Shown here piece by piece: positions 1 through 11,357 of a stretch of 64,000 nt of DNA. A model generated the notes under the pieces. The model was not told where the DNA came from. It made no database searches and was given only the letters and a program-made list of their open reading frames with translations. How positions within the stretch are numbered: position 1 is the stretch's first letter; every line of letters starts with the position of its first letter. The position numbers were made by a program, and so were the translations under genes. This DNA is from Limimaricola pyoseonensis (GTDB taxonomy: Bacteria; Pseudomonadota; Alphaproteobacteria; Rhodobacterales; Rhodobacteraceae): NCBI RefSeq assembly GCF_900102015.1, contig NZ_FNAT01000004.1:120433-184432 (forward strand). The letters are read 5' to 3'.

Positions 1-566
1 ACGCCCTCCTCGACCAGCCGCTTGGCCAGCCACAGATGGCCGGTGTCGAAGGCCTCGATCTCGGGGCGCACGCCCATCCCGGTCATCATCCGCCCCATGG
101 CGCGCAGCATGCCGGGCGTGTTGGTCATCACGTAATCGGCCTCGGCGAAGTTCATCGTGCCGCAGTCGAGCGTGCAGATCTCGGGCCGGCATTGCGCGAC
201 ATGCGCCACCCGCTCGGCCGCGCCGGCCATGTCGGTGCCGGCCGGGTCGGGCGGCAGCGGCGCCTCGACCGAACCGAAGGTGAGGTCGCCGCCCATCCCG
301 GCGGTCAGGTTCAGAACCACGTCGGTGCCGCTGTCGCGGATCCGCTCGGTCAGCTCGCGAAACAGCGCCGGATCGCGCGAGGGCGCGCCGGTCTCGGGGT
401 CGCGCACGTGGCAATGCACGATCGCCGCGCCGGCCTTCGCGGCCTCGATCGCGGCGGCGGCGATCTCGGCGGGGCTGCGCGGCACGTGCGGGCTGCGGTC
501 CTGCGTCGCGCCCGAGCCGGTCACGGCGCAGGTGACGAAGACCTCGCGATTCATCTGCAGCGGCAT
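1..566 (-). CDS. BKACE family (DUF849) beta-keto acid cleavage enzyme, C-terminus off window
   Basis: Partial gene running off the left edge; about 188 residues are visible. The protein shows the BKACE (3-keto-5-aminohexanoate cleavage) pattern: a first strand with [11 protein letters not shown], an [16 protein letters not shown] segment whose His-x-His binds the metal in this family, and LNLTAGMGG. Family members condense a beta-keto acid with acetyl-CoA to give acetoacetate plus a CoA ester. Divergence from a betaine/carnitine ABC transporter suggests the dehydrocarnitine-cleaving subtype; that is inference. The start at 566 is chosen because GGGAGG lies 4 bases upstream; an ATG at 554 is possible but poorly spaced. 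Confidence 0.85.
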   Translation of the reverse strand, partial: MPLQMNREVFVTCAVTGSGATQDRSPHVPRSPAEIAAAAIEAAKAGAAIVHCHVRDPETGAPSRDPALFRELTERIRDSGTDVVLNLTAGMGGDLTFGSVEAPLPPDPAGTDMAGAAERVAHVAQCRPEICTLDCGTMNFAEADYVMTNTPGMLRAMGRMMTGMGVRPEIEAFDTGHLWLAKRLVEEG

Positions 567-882
567 GGATCCTCCCTTCCTGTGTCAGGCCGGACCGGCC
601 CGGTCGCGGGGCGTGGCCGGATGCCTCCCGATGCCCCCCCGATACCCTTTCGTGCCATGCTTCGCCCCGCCCCGGAAAGCCGCGCGGCCGCCACGACAGG
701 ACAGAAAGACTGTCCTAACACTTGCACTCCGGGCCATACGCGCTAGGCTCTGCCCCGCAATCGAAGCATATCACCCGGGATCCCGGCGACCGCGCGGCGG
801 CCGCTGCGGATCATGTCGTGCCTCCTGCGGGGCGATCAGCGCGCCATGGCGCGCCCGGGGCCAAACAACAGAGGAGAGGTAC
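567..882. promoter_or_regulatory. Divergent control region with inverted repeat AGGACAG-N5-CTGTCCT
   Basis: This 316-base gap separates the BKACE gene from the transporter operon. It holds a perfect 7-bp inverted repeat, AGGACAG at 698-704 and CTGTCCT at 710-716, a plausible operator. Just downstream, TTGCAC (722-727) and TAGGCT (744-749) are spaced 16 bases apart and could be a -35/-10 pair reading right, leaving a leader of about 130 bases. No regulator gene is adjacent. The promoter hexamers are weak matches. Confidence 0.45.
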
Positions 883-1848
883 ATGAAGAAGAAGCTGATC
901 GGTGCCGCCGTCGCGGCCATCGCCCTGCCCGGCGCCGCCGCCGCGGAATGCGGCGAGGTCTCGATCACCCAGATGAACTGGGCCTCGTCCGAGATCGTCA
1001 CCGCGGTCTCCAAGTTCCTGATGGAGCAGGGCTATGGCTGCGAGGTCACCGTGGTGCCCTCCGACACCGTGCCGGCCGTCACCTCGCTGGCCGAGAACGG
1101 CGAGCCCGACATCGTCACCGAGCTGTGGCTGAACGGCGTCGGCGACGTCTACCGCGAGCTGCGCGACGCCGGCCGGGTGATCGAGCTGGGCCGGGTTCTG
1201 AACCCGGGCGGCATCGAGGGCTGGTGGATTCCGACCTACCTCGCCGAGGCGCATCCCGAGCTGACCACCATCGAGGGGGTGCTGGCCAACCCCGAGCTGG
1301 TCGGCGGCCAGTTCAACAACTGCCCCGTCGGCTGGGGCTGCCGGGTGGCCAACGACAACCTGATCCGCGCGCTCGACCTGCGCGACAGCGGCATGGAGGT
1401 GTTCGACCACGGCTCGGGCGAGACGCTGGCCACCTCGATGGCCTCGGCCGTGCAGAGCGAGGAGCCGTGGTTCGGCTACTACTGGGCCCCGACCGTGCCG
1501 CTCGGCAAGTTCGACATGACCCGCGTCGAGCTGGGCGAGTACAACCAGGAGGCCCACGAGGCCAACCAGAACCCCGACAACCCGAACCCGCAGGTCACCG
1601 GCTACCCGGCCGCCGAGGTGATCACCGCGATCGTCGCCGACTTCCAGGAGCGCGAGCCCGAGATCGCCGAGCTGATGAGCAAGGTGACCTTCGACACCGA
1701 CACCATGAGCGGCCTGCTCGCCTGGGCCGACGAGAACGGCGCCTCGAACGAGGAAGCCGCGGTCTACTTCCTGCAAAGCAACCCCGACGTCTGGTCGGGC
1801 TGGCTCAACGACGCCGCGCGCGAGAACCTCTCGGCGCTGCTGAAATAA
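883..1848 (+). CDS. Glycine betaine/carnitine-type ABC transporter substrate-binding protein
   Basis: 321-residue periplasmic protein of the ProX/OpuAC family that binds quaternary amines and hands them to the permease encoded next. The N-terminus is a clear signal peptide (MKKKLIGAAVAAIALPGAAA, cleavage near residue 20). The mature start SITQMNWASSEIV and the PDIVTELWLNGVGD segment are typical of the family. Trp and Tyr residues that could form an aromatic cage are frequent (GWW, WFGYYW). Cys pairs near residues 22/48 and 147/153 may form disulfides. The start has GAGGAGAG 4-11 bases upstream. It is first in a three-gene operon; the exact ligand cannot be read from sequence. Confidence 0.92.
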   Translation: MKKKLIGAAVAAIALPGAAAAECGEVSITQMNWASSEIVTAVSKFLMEQGYGCEVTVVPSDTVPAVTSLAENGEPDIVTELWLNGVGDVYRELRDAGRVIELGRVLNPGGIEGWWIPTYLAEAHPELTTIEGVLANPELVGGQFNNCPVGWGCRVANDNLIRALDLRDSGMEVFDHGSGETLATSMASAVQSEEPWFGYYWAPTVPLGKFDMTRVELGEYNQEAHEANQNPDNPNPQVTGYPAAEVITAIVADFQEREPEIAELMSKVTFDTDTMSGLLAWADENGASNEEAAVYFLQSNPDVWSGWLNDAARENLSALLK

Positions 1849-1933
1849 GATCCGACGCGGAGGGGCGGCACCGCCGCCCCTCCGGCAACCGGACAGTCAG
1901 GGACAAGGCCGCCACGGCCGGGAAAGGACCTTC

Positions 1934-2974
1934 ATGGCGACATACGACTTCGTGTTCGACGGGCTCGGCCTGCGAGAATGGTGCGGCGGCAGCGACGGCG
2001 GGGCGGGCGGCAACGCCCCGCTCTCGATGGACGCCCTGATGAGCCAGGCGCGCGGCGAGGAGGCCGAGGTCTCGCTCTGGGAGACCCCCTTCCCCTCGCT
2101 CGACGCGCTGCACGAGGCCTGCGATGCGATGCCGCAATCGCGCGACCTCACCTCCGGGCTCGAGGACGGCTTCCTCGCCATCAAGGACGGGCTGCAGGTG
2201 GTGGTCGACCCGCTGACCCAGCCGCTGAGCTGGGCGCTGCGCAACGCGCTGTGGCTGATGCAGGCGGTGCCGTGGTGGATCATGATCCCGCTGCTGATGG
2301 TCGTGGCCTTCGCGGTCGGCCGCTCGCTCAGGCTGGTCGGGCTGGTCGGCCTCTCCTTCGCCCTGCTCGCCTTCATCGACTACTACGACTACACCATGCA
2401 GACGCTGGCGATCATCTTCGTCTGCGCCTTCATATGCGTGCTGTTCGGCGTGCCGATCGGCATCGCCATGGCCCGCAACGACCGGGTGCAGCGCACCATG
2501 ATCCCGGTCTTGGACATGCTGCAGACGCTGCCGCCCTTCGTCTACCTGATCCCGCTCATCTTCCTGTTCTCGGTGACCGAGCCCAAGCTCTACGGCATCG
2601 CGATCATCCTCTACGCCATCGTGCCGGTGGTGCGTCTCACCGATCTCGGCATCCGCATGGTCGACAAGGAGGTGATCGAGGCCGCCGACGCCTTCGGCAT
2701 GACCGACCGGCAGAAGCTGTTCGGCGTGCAGATCCCGCTGGCGCTGCCCAACATCATGGCCGGCGTGAACCAGACCATCATGATGAGCCTCGCCATGGTC
2801 GTCATCGCCTCGCTGGTCTCCGCACCGGGCCTCGGCGTGCTGGTGCTGCGCGGCATCCGCAGCCTCGAGCTGGGCGTGGGCCTGGTCTCGGGCCTGGGCA
2901 TCGTGCTCTTGGCGATCATCCTCGACCGGGTGACCAAGGCCGCGCTCGCCCGCATCAACGCGTCGCAAAACTGA
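1934..2974 (+). CDS. Glycine betaine/proline-type ABC transporter permease
   Basis: 346-residue inner-membrane permease of the ProW/OpuAB family. The first ~85 residues are soluble, as in ProW, followed by hydrophobic helices from about residue 100. The EAA loop that contacts the ATPase is near residues 243-262 (EVIEAADAFGMTDRQKLFGV). It lies 85 bases downstream of the binding protein and 10 bases upstream of the ATPase, so it is the middle gene of the uptake operon. The start follows GGAAAGGACCTTC. Confidence 0.93.
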   Translation: MATYDFVFDGLGLREWCGGSDGGAGGNAPLSMDALMSQARGEEAEVSLWETPFPSLDALHEACDAMPQSRDLTSGLEDGFLAIKDGLQVVVDPLTQPLSWALRNALWLMQAVPWWIMIPLLMVVAFAVGRSLRLVGLVGLSFALLAFIDYYDYTMQTLAIIFVCAFICVLFGVPIGIAMARNDRVQRTMIPVLDMLQTLPPFVYLIPLIFLFSVTEPKLYGIAIILYAIVPVVRLTDLGIRMVDKEVIEAADAFGMTDRQKLFGVQIPLALPNIMAGVNQTIMMSLAMVVIASLVSAPGLGVLVLRGIRSLELGVGLVSGLGIVLLAIILDRVTKAALARINASQN

Positions 2975-2984
2975 GGAGGCCGAG

Positions 2985-4040
<1,056 letters not shown>

Positions 4041-4075
4041 CCGGGCCGGGGGGCGGGCCCCTGCCCGCCCCCCGA
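4041..4075. terminator. GC hairpin between convergent genes
   Basis: GGGGGGCGGG (4048-4057) pairs perfectly with CCCGCCCCCC (4064-4073) across a 6-base loop. It lies between the convergent ends of the ABC operon and the MarR gene. There is no T tract, so termination in either direction is likely but not certain. Confidence 0.6.
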
Positions 4076-4510
4076 TCAGTCCAGATCCGCCAGCCGGCGC
4101 AGCATCCGCCTCAGGTCGCGCGCCTCTTCGGCCCCGAGCCGCGCCTCCAGCCGCGCCTCGAACGCCGCCGCCGCCGTGCCGAGATCGGCATAGGCCGCCC
4201 GCCCCGGCGCCCGCAGCGCCAGCCGCTCGCTGCGCCTGTCCTCCTCCAGCGTCTCGCGCGAGACGAAGCGCTTCAGCTCCAGCGCCCGCACCGCCCGGCT
4301 GATCTTGGTCTTGTGCAGCCGCGCCCGCGCGCCGATCTCGGTCGCCGTCATCGGGCCGTAGCGGCCGAGATGGAACAGCACCCGCCACTCGGAACGGGTC
4401 ATGCCGTAGCGCGCCTTGTAGACGGCGGCGAACTCGAGGCTCGCCACCTCTCCGGCCACCGCCAGCAGGTAGGGGGTGAAATCCCTCAGGTCGAAATCGG
4501 GCTGCGCCAT
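4076..4510 (-). CDS. MarR family transcriptional regulator
   Basis: 144-residue winged-helix regulator. The recognition helix region, ATEIGARARLHKTKISRAVRALE, is followed by the wing ETLEEDRRSERLAL, as in MarR proteins. Such proteins dimerize and repress by binding palindromes, often upstream of their own gene. A 20-bp perfect palindrome sits 21 bases before the chosen start at 4510. A longer reading from 4546 would begin inside that palindrome and is less likely. It follows hutU on the same strand with a 50-base gap, so it may be a distal hut operon gene, an independently controlled gene, or a regulator of the neighbouring betaine operon. Confidence 0.88.
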   Translation of the reverse strand: MAQPDFDLRDFTPYLLAVAGEVASLEFAAVYKARYGMTRSEWRVLFHLGRYGPMTATEIGARARLHKTKISRAVRALELKRFVSRETLEEDRRSERLALRAPGRAAYADLGTAAAAFEARLEARLGAEEARDLRRMLRRLADLD

Positions 4511-4530
4511 GCGCCCGACCCTGACCGCGA

Positions 4531-4550
4531 ATGGTTGCGCGCGCAACCAT
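4531..4550. promoter_or_regulatory. 20-bp perfect palindrome, probable MarR operator
   Basis: ATGGTTGCGCGCGCAACCAT is identical to its own reverse complement over all 20 bases. It fills most of the gap between hutU and the MarR-family gene. The TTGC-N4-GCAA core is the size and symmetry expected of a MarR dimer site. Autoregulation is inferred from position. Confidence 0.65.
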
Positions 4551-4560
4551 CCGCGCGCCG

Positions 4561-6243
4561 TCAGTTGCCCAGGATTCCCGGCAGCCGCAGCCCGTGCTCC
4601 CTCGCGCAGTCGAGCGCCTCGTCATAGCCCGCATCCGCGTGCCGCCACACGCCCGAGGCCGGGTCGTTCCACAGCACCCGCTCCAGCCGCTTCGCCGCGG
4701 CCTCCGTGCCGTCGGCGACGATCACCACGCCCGCATGCTGCGAGAACCCCATGCCGACGCCGCCGCCGTGATGCAGCGACACCCAAGTCGCGCCGCTCGC
4801 CGTGTTCATCAGCGCGTTCAGAAGCGGCCAGTCCGACACCGCGTCCGAGCCGTCCTTCATCGCCTCGGTCTCGCGGTTGGGGCTGGCGACCGATCCCGCG
4901 TCGAGATGGTCCCGCCCGATCACGATCGGGGCCGAGAGCTCGCCCGAGGCCACCATCTCGTTGAACATCAGCCCCGCCTTGTGCCGCTCGCCCAGACCCA
5001 GCCAGCAGATCCGCGCCGGCAGGCCCTGGAAGGCGATCCGCTCGCCCGCCATGTCGAGCCAGCGATGCAGATGCGCGTGGTCGGGAAACAGCCGCTTCAG
5101 CGCCGCGTCGGTTTTCCGGATGTCCTCCGGGTCGCCCGACAGCGCCACCCAGCGGAACGGCCCGACGCCCCGGCAGAAGAGCGGCCGGATGCAGGCCGGC
5201 ACGAAGCCCGGGAAGGCGAAGGCGTTCTCCAGCCCCTCCTCATGCGCGACCTGCCGGATGTTGTTGCCGTAATCGAGCGTCGGCACGCCGGCCTCGTGGA
5301 ACCCCACCATCGCCGCGACATGGCGCGTCATGCTGGCCCGCGCCGCGCGCTCGACCTCCGCGGGCGCGCTCTCCTGCTTGGCGCGCCATTCGCCCACGCC
5401 CCAGCCTTCCGGCAGGTAGCCGTGCAGCGGGTCATGCGCCGAGGTCTGGTCGGTGACGATGTCGGGGCGCGGCCCGCCGCCCTGCATCCGCCGCAGAAGC
5501 TCGGGAAACACCTCCGCCGCGTTGCCCAGAAGGCCCACCGACTTCGCCTCGCCCTTGGTGGTCCAGTCGGCGATCATCGCCAGAGCCTCGTCGAGATCGC
5601 GCGCCTTGGCGTCGAGGTAGCGGGTGCGCAGCCGGAAATCGATCCGGCTCTCGTCGCACTCGACCGCGAGGCAGCAGGCCCCGGCCATCACGGCCGCCAG
5701 CGGCTGCGCGCCGCCCATGCCGCCAAGACCGGCGGTCAGGATCCAGCGGCCCGAAAGGTCGCCGCCGTAATGCTGCCGCCCGGCCTCGGCAAAGGTCTCG
5801 AAGGTGCCCTGCACGATGCCCTGCGTGCCGATGTAGATCCACGACCCGGCCGTCATCTGGCCGTACATCATCAGCCCCTTGCGATCGAGCTCGTTGAAAT
5901 GCGCCCATGTCGCCCAGTGCGGCACGAGGTTGGAGTTGGCGATCAGCACACGTGGCGCGTCCTCATGCGTGCGGATCACCGCGACGGGCCGGCCCGACTG
6001 CACAATTAGCGTCTCGTCGGCCTCCAGCGTCTTCAACGTCTCGACGATCCGGTCGAAATCGCCCCAGCTGCGCGCCGCCCGGCCGATGCCGCCATAGACC
6101 ACCAGCTCATGCGGGTTCTCGGCCACGTCGGGGTGCAGGTTGTTCATCAGCATCCGCAGCGCCGCCTCGGCCTGCCAGGTCTTCGCGGTCCGCTCCGGCC
6201 CGGTCGGCGGAAAGACGTCGCGGCTGTTCTTGCGGTCAAGCAT
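4561..6243 (-). CDS. hutU: Urocanate hydratase (urocanase)
   Basis: 560 residues, the normal length for HutU, which adds water to urocanate to give 4-imidazolone-5-propionate in the cytoplasm, with tightly bound NAD+. Visible family blocks are the N-terminal [21 protein letters not shown], a Gly-rich nucleotide segment ([15 protein letters not shown]) and [13 protein letters not shown] with the conserved Cys. It is the last enzyme gene of the minus-strand hut operon; its start overlaps the end of hutG by 8 bases. Confidence 0.97.
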   Translation of the reverse strand: MLDRKNSRDVFPPTGPERTAKTWQAEAALRMLMNNLHPDVAENPHELVVYGGIGRAARSWGDFDRIVETLKTLEADETLIVQSGRPVAVIRTHEDAPRVLIANSNLVPHWATWAHFNELDRKGLMMYGQMTAGSWIYIGTQGIVQGTFETFAEAGRQHYGGDLSGRWILTAGLGGMGGAQPLAAVMAGACCLAVECDESRIDFRLRTRYLDAKARDLDEALAMIADWTTKGEAKSVGLLGNAAEVFPELLRRMQGGGPRPDIVTDQTSAHDPLHGYLPEGWGVGEWRAKQESAPAEVERAARASMTRHVAAMVGFHEAGVPTLDYGNNIRQVAHEEGLENAFAFPGFVPACIRPLFCRGVGPFRWVALSGDPEDIRKTDAALKRLFPDHAHLHRWLDMAGERIAFQGLPARICWLGLGERHKAGLMFNEMVASGELSAPIVIGRDHLDAGSVASPNRETEAMKDGSDAVSDWPLLNALMNTASGATWVSLHHGGGVGMGFSQHAGVVIVADGTEAAAKRLERVLWNDPASGVWRHADAGYDEALDCAREHGLRLPGILGN

Positions 6244-7054
6244 GGTGGGCTCCCGTGGCGAGCGCGCCCGAGCGCGCGAGATGGTCGAGATCGGTCAGGA
6301 TGCGGGCCAGCAGCGTCCGGAGCGGCGCGGCGCGCTCGGCGTCGAAGGCCCATGGCGGCGCTTCCGCGGCGAGGTAGGCGCGCTGCGCGATCTCCATCTG
6401 GATCGCGTGCACGCCGCTCTCGGGCCGGCCGTAATGCCGCGTGGTCCAGCCGCCGCGAAAGCGGCCGTTCAGCACCGTCTCCAGCCCCGAGCCTTGGCAG
6501 GCCGCCGCCACCCGCGCCTCGATCCGCGCGTCGCAGGTCGCGCCGCCATCGCTGCCGATGTTCAGCACCGGCAGCCGCCCCTCGAACAGGAACGGGATCT
6601 CCGAGCGAATCGAGTGGCAATCCCAGAGCACGGCCACCCCGTGCCTCGCGCGCACCCTTTCGACCTGCGCCGCCAGCGCGGCGTGGTAGGGCGCGTGCAG
6701 CTCGTCGCGCCGCGCCGCCACCGCCCCGGCCCCCGGCGCAGCACCCGGCCGCCAGATCGGCTGGCCGTCGAAATCGGTCGCGGGGCAGAGCCCGGTGGTA
6801 TTCTGCCCCGGATAGAGCGAGCCGCCGCCGGGGTCGCGGTTGGCGTCGATCGCGTAGCGATGGAAGTTCGCCCGCACCACCGTCGCGCCGGGCAGCAGCT
6901 CGTCATAGAGCCGGCCGATATGCCAGTCGGTGTCCGCGAGCGCCCGGCCCCGCGCGTTGAGCCGCGCCGCCACCGTGTCGGGCAGCCACGTCCCGCCATG
7001 CGGCTGGCCGAGGATCACCGCGCCCTCGCCCTCGATCACCTCGACCGGGGTCAT
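6236..7054 (-). CDS. hutG: N-formylglutamate deformylase
   Basis: 272-residue member of the N-formylglutamate amidohydrolase family. It hydrolyses N-formyl-L-glutamate to glutamate and formate, the last step of the five-step histidine route that uses HutF. Family features include PHGGTWLPD near the N-terminus, the acidic/His segment [32 protein letters not shown] and VLWDCHSI. The start codon overlaps the hutH stop (ATGA), indicating coupled translation. Some annotations name such proteins HutG2. Confidence 0.93.
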   Translation of the reverse strand: MTPVEVIEGEGAVILGQPHGGTWLPDTVAARLNARGRALADTDWHIGRLYDELLPGATVVRANFHRYAIDANRDPGGGSLYPGQNTTGLCPATDFDGQPIWRPGAAPGAGAVAARRDELHAPYHAALAAQVERVRARHGVAVLWDCHSIRSEIPFLFEGRLPVLNIGSDGGATCDARIEARVAAACQGSGLETVLNGRFRGGWTTRHYGRPESGVHAIQMEIAQRAYLAAEAPPWAFDAERAAPLRTLLARILTDLDHLARSGALATGAHHA

Positions 7055-8586
7055 GCCGAAAGCTCCGGCAAGGCCACGCCGCTGGCCGCCGCCAGGTCGC
7101 CCGAGGCGACCAGCCCCGCCGCCGCCTCGAGATCGGGCGCCATGTAGCGGTCGCCCTCGAGCACCGGCACCTCGCGGCGCAGCCGCGCCACCACGGCCGC
7201 CAGCGGCGCCGAGGTCGCAAGCGGCGCGCGGAACTCGACGCCCTGCGCCGCGCAGATCGCCTCGACCCCGAGGATATGCACGAGGTTGCGCGCCATCCGC
7301 TCCAGCCGCCGCGCGCCATGCGCGGCCATGCTCACATGATCCTCCTGGTTGGCGCTGGTCGGCGTGCTGTCGGTGACGCAGGGGTTGGCGAGGTGCTTGT
7401 TCTCGCTCATCAGCGCCGCGGTCGTCACCTCGGCGATCATCAGCCCCGAATTCAGCCCCGGCTCGGGCGTCAGGAACGGCGGCAGGTCGTGGCTCAGCGT
7501 CGGGTCGACCATCAGCGCCACCCGCCGCTGCGCGATCGCCCCGATCTCCGAGATGGCGAGCGCGATCATGTCGGCGGCGAAGCCCACGGGCTCGGCGTGG
7601 AAGTTGCCGCCCGAGACGACGCTGCCGTCCGACAGCACCAGCGGGTTGTCGGTCGCGGCGTTGGCCTCGATCTCAAGCGTCCGGCCCGCCTGCCGCATCA
7701 CCTCCATCGCCGCCCCCGTCACCTGCGGCTGGCAGCGGATGCAGTAGGGGTCCTGCACCCGCGTGTCGCCCTCGCGGTGGCTCTCGCGGATCTCCGAGCC
7801 GTCGAGCAGCGCCCGCATCACCGCCGCCGCCTCGATCTGGCCGGGCTGGCCGCGCAGCGTGTGGATTTCCGCGCGCAGCGGCGCGGTCGAGCCCATGATC
7901 GCATCCGTCGAGAGCGCCGAGACCACCAGCGCCGCCCGCGCCGCCTGCCAGCCCTCGAACAGCCCAGCCAGCGCATGCGCGGTCGAGAACTGGGTGCCGT
8001 TGATCAGCGCCAGCCCCTCCTTGGGCCCAAGCGCGAGGGGCGAGAGCCCGGCAATGGCCAGCGCCTCCGCCCCCGGCAGCACCCGGCCCTCGACCTCCGC
8101 CTCGCCCGCGCCGATCATCACCGCCGCCATATGCGCCAGCGGCGCGAGGTCGCCAGACGCCCCGACCGAGCCCTGCGCCGGGATCACCGGCGTCACGCCG
8201 CGCGCCAGCATCGCCTCGATCAGCTCGATGAGGTCCCAGCGCACGCCCGAGGCGCCGCGCCCGAGGCTCAAAAGCTTCAGCGCCATCATCAGCCGCGCCA
8301 GCGCGCGCGGGCTCGCCTCCCCCACCCCGCAGCAATGCGACAGCACGAGGTTGCGCTGCAGCACCGCCGTGTCGCCGGGCGCGATGCGCAGGCTCGCCAG
8401 CTTGCCGAAGCCGGTGTTGACGCCGTAGACCGGCGCCTCGCCCGCCGCGACATCGGCGATGGCGCGGGCCGCGGCCTCGACGCCGGGCCGGGCGTCGCGG
8501 TCGAGCACCGCCGCCGCCTCCTCGCGCCAGATGCGTTCGAGCTGGGCAAGCGTCGCCGCGCCGGGGGTGAGGGTGATGGGGGTCAA
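7051..8586 (-). CDS. hutH: Histidine ammonia-lyase
   Basis: 511 residues, the usual HutH length. It deaminates L-histidine to urocanate and ammonia using the MIO prosthetic group formed from Ala143-Ser144-Gly145, seen in the motif [15 protein letters not shown]. Further family blocks are [12 protein letters not shown] and [11 protein letters not shown]. No well-placed ATG exists; a TTG at 8586 is preferred because GGAGGTG sits 5 bases upstream, the length then matches the family, and the TTG overlaps the hutI stop (TTGA). An ATG at 8667 would add an unrelated 27-residue tail. Confidence 0.95.
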   Translation of the reverse strand: MTPITLTPGAATLAQLERIWREEAAAVLDRDARPGVEAAARAIADVAAGEAPVYGVNTGFGKLASLRIAPGDTAVLQRNLVLSHCCGVGEASPRALARLMMALKLLSLGRGASGVRWDLIELIEAMLARGVTPVIPAQGSVGASGDLAPLAHMAAVMIGAGEAEVEGRVLPGAEALAIAGLSPLALGPKEGLALINGTQFSTAHALAGLFEGWQAARAALVVSALSTDAIMGSTAPLRAEIHTLRGQPGQIEAAAVMRALLDGSEIRESHREGDTRVQDPYCIRCQPQVTGAAMEVMRQAGRTLEIEANAATDNPLVLSDGSVVSGGNFHAEPVGFAADMIALAISEIGAIAQRRVALMVDPTLSHDLPPFLTPEPGLNSGLMIAEVTTAALMSENKHLANPCVTDSTPTSANQEDHVSMAAHGARRLERMARNLVHILGVEAICAAQGVEFRAPLATSAPLAAVVARLRREVPVLEGDRYMAPDLEAAAGLVASGDLAAASGVALPELSA

Positions 8587-9791
8587 GCGGCACCTCCGAT
8601 GATCCGGGCATGAAGCGGGTTGAAACCGATGCGATAGGCCAGCTCCGCCGGGCCTTCGCAGTCCCACACCGCGAGATCGGCCCTGAGGCCGGGCGCGAGG
8701 CTGCCGCGATCGGAGAGCCCCAGCGCGCGGGCGGCGTGGCGGGTCACGCCCGCCAGCGCCTCGGCCGGGGTCAGGCGGAACAGCGTGCAGGCCATGTTCA
8801 TCGCCAAGATGATCGACGCCATCGGCGAGGAGCCCGGGTTCATGTCTGTCGCCACCGCCATCGGCACGCCGTGGCGGCGCAAAAGCTCGACCGGCGGCAC
8901 CATGGTCTCGCGCAGCGTGTAGAAGGCGCCGGGCAGGAGCACCGCCACCGTCCCCGCCCCGGCCATCGCCATGACCCCGGCCTCGTCGAGATGTTCCAGA
9001 TGGTCGGCCGAAAGCGCCCCGTGCCGCGCCGCCAGCGCCGCGCCGCCGAGGTTCGACAGCTGCTCGGCATGCAGCTTCACCGGCAACCCCAGCTCCGCCG
9101 CCACTGCGAAGAGCCGGTCGATCTCCGGGGGCGAAAAGGCGATCCCCTCGCAGAACCCGTCCACCGCATCCACCAGCCCCTCGGCATGGGCGGCGCGCAG
9201 CGCAGGAATGCAGACCTCGTCGAGATAGGCGCCGCCGCGCCCCTTGTACTCGGGCGGCACCGCGTGCGCGCCGAGGAAGCTGGTGCGCACCGCGACGTCG
9301 CGCCGCCGCCCGATCTCGCGCGCCGCACGCAGCATCCGCAGCTCGGTCTCGCGGTCGAGCCCGTAGCCCGACTTGATCTCGACCGTCGCCACCCCTTCGG
9401 CGATCAGCGCGTCGACGAAGCGCAGGCCGCCTTCGACCAGCGCTTCCTCCCCCGCCGCGCGCGTGGCGCGCACCGTCGACAGGATGCCGCCGCCGGCGCG
9501 GGCGACCTCCTCGTAGCTCGCCCCTTCGAGCCGCATCTCGAACTCGCCCGCGCGCTCGCCGCCATGCACGGCGTGGGTGTGGCAGTCGATCGGCGCCGGC
9601 GTCACCAGCCGCCCGCCGAGGTCGCGCGCCGGCAGATGCGCGGCATCGGCCGGCATCTCCGCCTCCGGCCCGACCCAGTCGATCCGCCCGTCCCTGAGCA
9701 CCAGCGCCGCCCGCTCGACCAGCCCGTAGCCGCCCCCGGCCGGCAGGGTCGCGGCGCGGCAGTTGGTCAATCGCAGCGCGGTCTCGGGCAA
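8583..9791 (-). CDS. hutI: Imidazolonepropionase
   Basis: 402-residue amidohydrolase-fold enzyme that opens 4-imidazolone-5-propionate to N-formimidoyl-L-glutamate. The metal-binding [12 protein letters not shown] motif is near residue 75, followed by [30 protein letters not shown] and the [12 protein letters not shown] loop, all typical of HutI. The start is taken as TTG at 9791 because AGGAGG lies 6 bases upstream and homologue length fits; no ATG is near. It is the first gene of the minus-strand operon I-H-G-U and diverges from hutF. Confidence 0.95.
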   Translation of the reverse strand: MPETALRLTNCRAATLPAGGGYGLVERAALVLRDGRIDWVGPEAEMPADAAHLPARDLGGRLVTPAPIDCHTHAVHGGERAGEFEMRLEGASYEEVARAGGGILSTVRATRAAGEEALVEGGLRFVDALIAEGVATVEIKSGYGLDRETELRMLRAAREIGRRRDVAVRTSFLGAHAVPPEYKGRGGAYLDEVCIPALRAAHAEGLVDAVDGFCEGIAFSPPEIDRLFAVAAELGLPVKLHAEQLSNLGGAALAARHGALSADHLEHLDEAGVMAMAGAGTVAVLLPGAFYTLRETMVPPVELLRRHGVPMAVATDMNPGSSPMASIILAMNMACTLFRLTPAEALAGVTRHAARALGLSDRGSLAPGLRADLAVWDCEGPAELAYRIGFNPLHARIIGGAA

Positions 9792-9896
9792 GGCGGCCTC
9801 CTGTGGAACGGCGGATGGCAGGGCGGCGACGAAACCGCCTCTCGACTCGATGGGTATAGGCGTATAGCTATTATGTCTATACATAATGAGGCGACC
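9792..9896. promoter_or_regulatory. hutI/hutF divergent promoter with HutC-like operator
   Basis: This 105-base intergenic region is AT-rich compared with the rest of the window. ATTATGTCTATACATAAT (9870-9887) has perfect 7-bp arms, ATTATGT and ACATAAT, around CTAT. A TGT-N4-ACA core with TATA is the type of site bound by HutC repressors. Adjacent partial copies (GGTATAGGCGTATAG, 9854-9868) may be a second half-site. The operator ends 9 bases before the hutF start, so binding would block both promoters. The nearby hutC gene is the expected regulator. Confidence 0.7.
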
Positions 9897-11255
9897 ATGA
9901 TCTTTGCCGAACTGGCCCTGCTGCCCGGGGGATGGGCGCGCGACGTGCGGCTGACGCTGGCCGGGGGCCGGCTTCACGAGGTCGCGCCGGGCGCAGCCCC
10001 GGCCCCGGGCGACCTCCGCGTCGGCGCGCTCGTCCCGGCGGTGTCGAACCTGCACAGCCACGCCTTCCAGCGCGCCATGGCCGGCATGACCGGGCAGCGC
10101 GCGCCGGGCCGCGACGGCTTCTGGAGCTGGCGGCGGCTGATGTACCGCTTCCTCGACCGGCTCGGCCCCGAGGAGGTCGAGGCGATCGCCGCCTTCGCCT
10201 ACATGGAGATGCTCGAGACCGGCTTCGCCGCGGTGGGCGAGTTCCACTACCTGCACCACGCCCCCGGCGGCGCGGCCTATGCCGATCCGGCCGAGATGAC
10301 GGCGCGCATCGCCGCCGCCGCGCAGGCCACCGGCATCGGCCTGACCCACCTGCCGGTGTTCTACGCCCATGGCGGCGCCGGCGGGCAGCCGCTCTCGGGC
10401 GGGCAGGCGCGCTTCGGCACCGACGCCGAGGGCTTCGCCCGGCTGCACGCGGCCGCCCGCGCCGCCCTCGCCCCCCTGCCCGCCGACACCCGGCTCGGCC
10501 TCGCGCCGCATTCGCTGCGCGCCGTCACCCCCGCCAGCCTCGCGGCCGTGCTCGAACTGGCCGGCGACGGCCCGGTCCACATCCACGTGGCCGAGCAGCC
10601 GCGCGAGGTGGCCGAGATCTCGGGCTGGCTCGGCGCCCGCCCGGTCGAATGGCTGCTGGCGCACGCGCCCCTCGGCCCGAACTGGTGCGCGATCCACGCC
10701 ACCCACATGACGCCCGAGGAGACCGCCGGCCTCGCCGCCATCGGCGCCATCGCCGGGCTCTGCCCGCTGACCGAGGCCGATCTCGGCGACGGCCCCTTCG
10801 ACGGCCCGCGCTGGCTGGCCGCGCAAGGCCGTTTCGGCGTCGGCAGCGACAGCAACATCCGCGTCTCGCTTTCGGGCGAGCTGGCGATGCTCGAATATTC
10901 GCAGCGCCTGCGCGACCTCGCCCGCAACGTCATGGCGCCCGAGGGCGGCCGCACCGGCGCGGCGCTCTGGTGCGGCGCGGCCGATGGCGGCGCACGGGCG
11001 CTGGGGCGCGACGCGGGCGCGATCGAACCGGGCCGGCTCGCCGACCTCGTGGCGATCGACCCCCGCCACCCGGCGCTCTGCGCGCTCGCGCCCGAACAGC
11101 TGCTCGACGGCCTGGTCTTCGCCGCGCCGCCGGACGCCATCACCGACCTGTGGTCGGCCGGACGCCACGTGGTCCAAGGCGGCCGCCATGTCGCGCGCAA
11201 CGCCATCGTCGCGACCTGGCGGCGCGCGATGCGAAGGCTCGCCGATGCCGCCTGA
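9897..11255 (+). CDS. hutF: Formimidoylglutamate deiminase
   Basis: 452-residue amidohydrolase that converts N-formimidoyl-L-glutamate to N-formyl-L-glutamate and ammonia; HutG then releases formate. The family blocks are [16 protein letters not shown] (metal-binding His-x-His), [37 protein letters not shown] and [10 protein letters not shown]. HutF together with HutG shows that this strain uses the five-step branch. GAGG lies 5 bases before the ATG at 9897. It diverges from hutI across the shared operator. Confidence 0.95.
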   Translation: MIFAELALLPGGWARDVRLTLAGGRLHEVAPGAAPAPGDLRVGALVPAVSNLHSHAFQRAMAGMTGQRAPGRDGFWSWRRLMYRFLDRLGPEEVEAIAAFAYMEMLETGFAAVGEFHYLHHAPGGAAYADPAEMTARIAAAAQATGIGLTHLPVFYAHGGAGGQPLSGGQARFGTDAEGFARLHAAARAALAPLPADTRLGLAPHSLRAVTPASLAAVLELAGDGPVHIHVAEQPREVAEISGWLGARPVEWLLAHAPLGPNWCAIHATHMTPEETAGLAAIGAIAGLCPLTEADLGDGPFDGPRWLAAQGRFGVGSDSNIRVSLSGELAMLEYSQRLRDLARNVMAPEGGRTGAALWCGAADGGARALGRDAGAIEPGRLADLVAIDPRHPALCALAPEQLLDGLVFAAPPDAITDLWSAGRHVVQGGRHVARNAIVATWRRAMRRLADAA

Positions 11256-11357
11256 GCGCACCTGTCACGGCCCCCGCCTCGCCCCCTGCCCCGGCCCTTG
11301 CCCGCCCCGCACCGGCCGGCCTATCACCGCCGCCATGCCGACCCGAGCCCCCGCCCG

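Noticed and set aside
8587..8667. ATG start for hutH 27 residues upstream
   Set aside because: The extra residues lie in hutI, do not resemble HutH and the TTG has a strong ribosome site.
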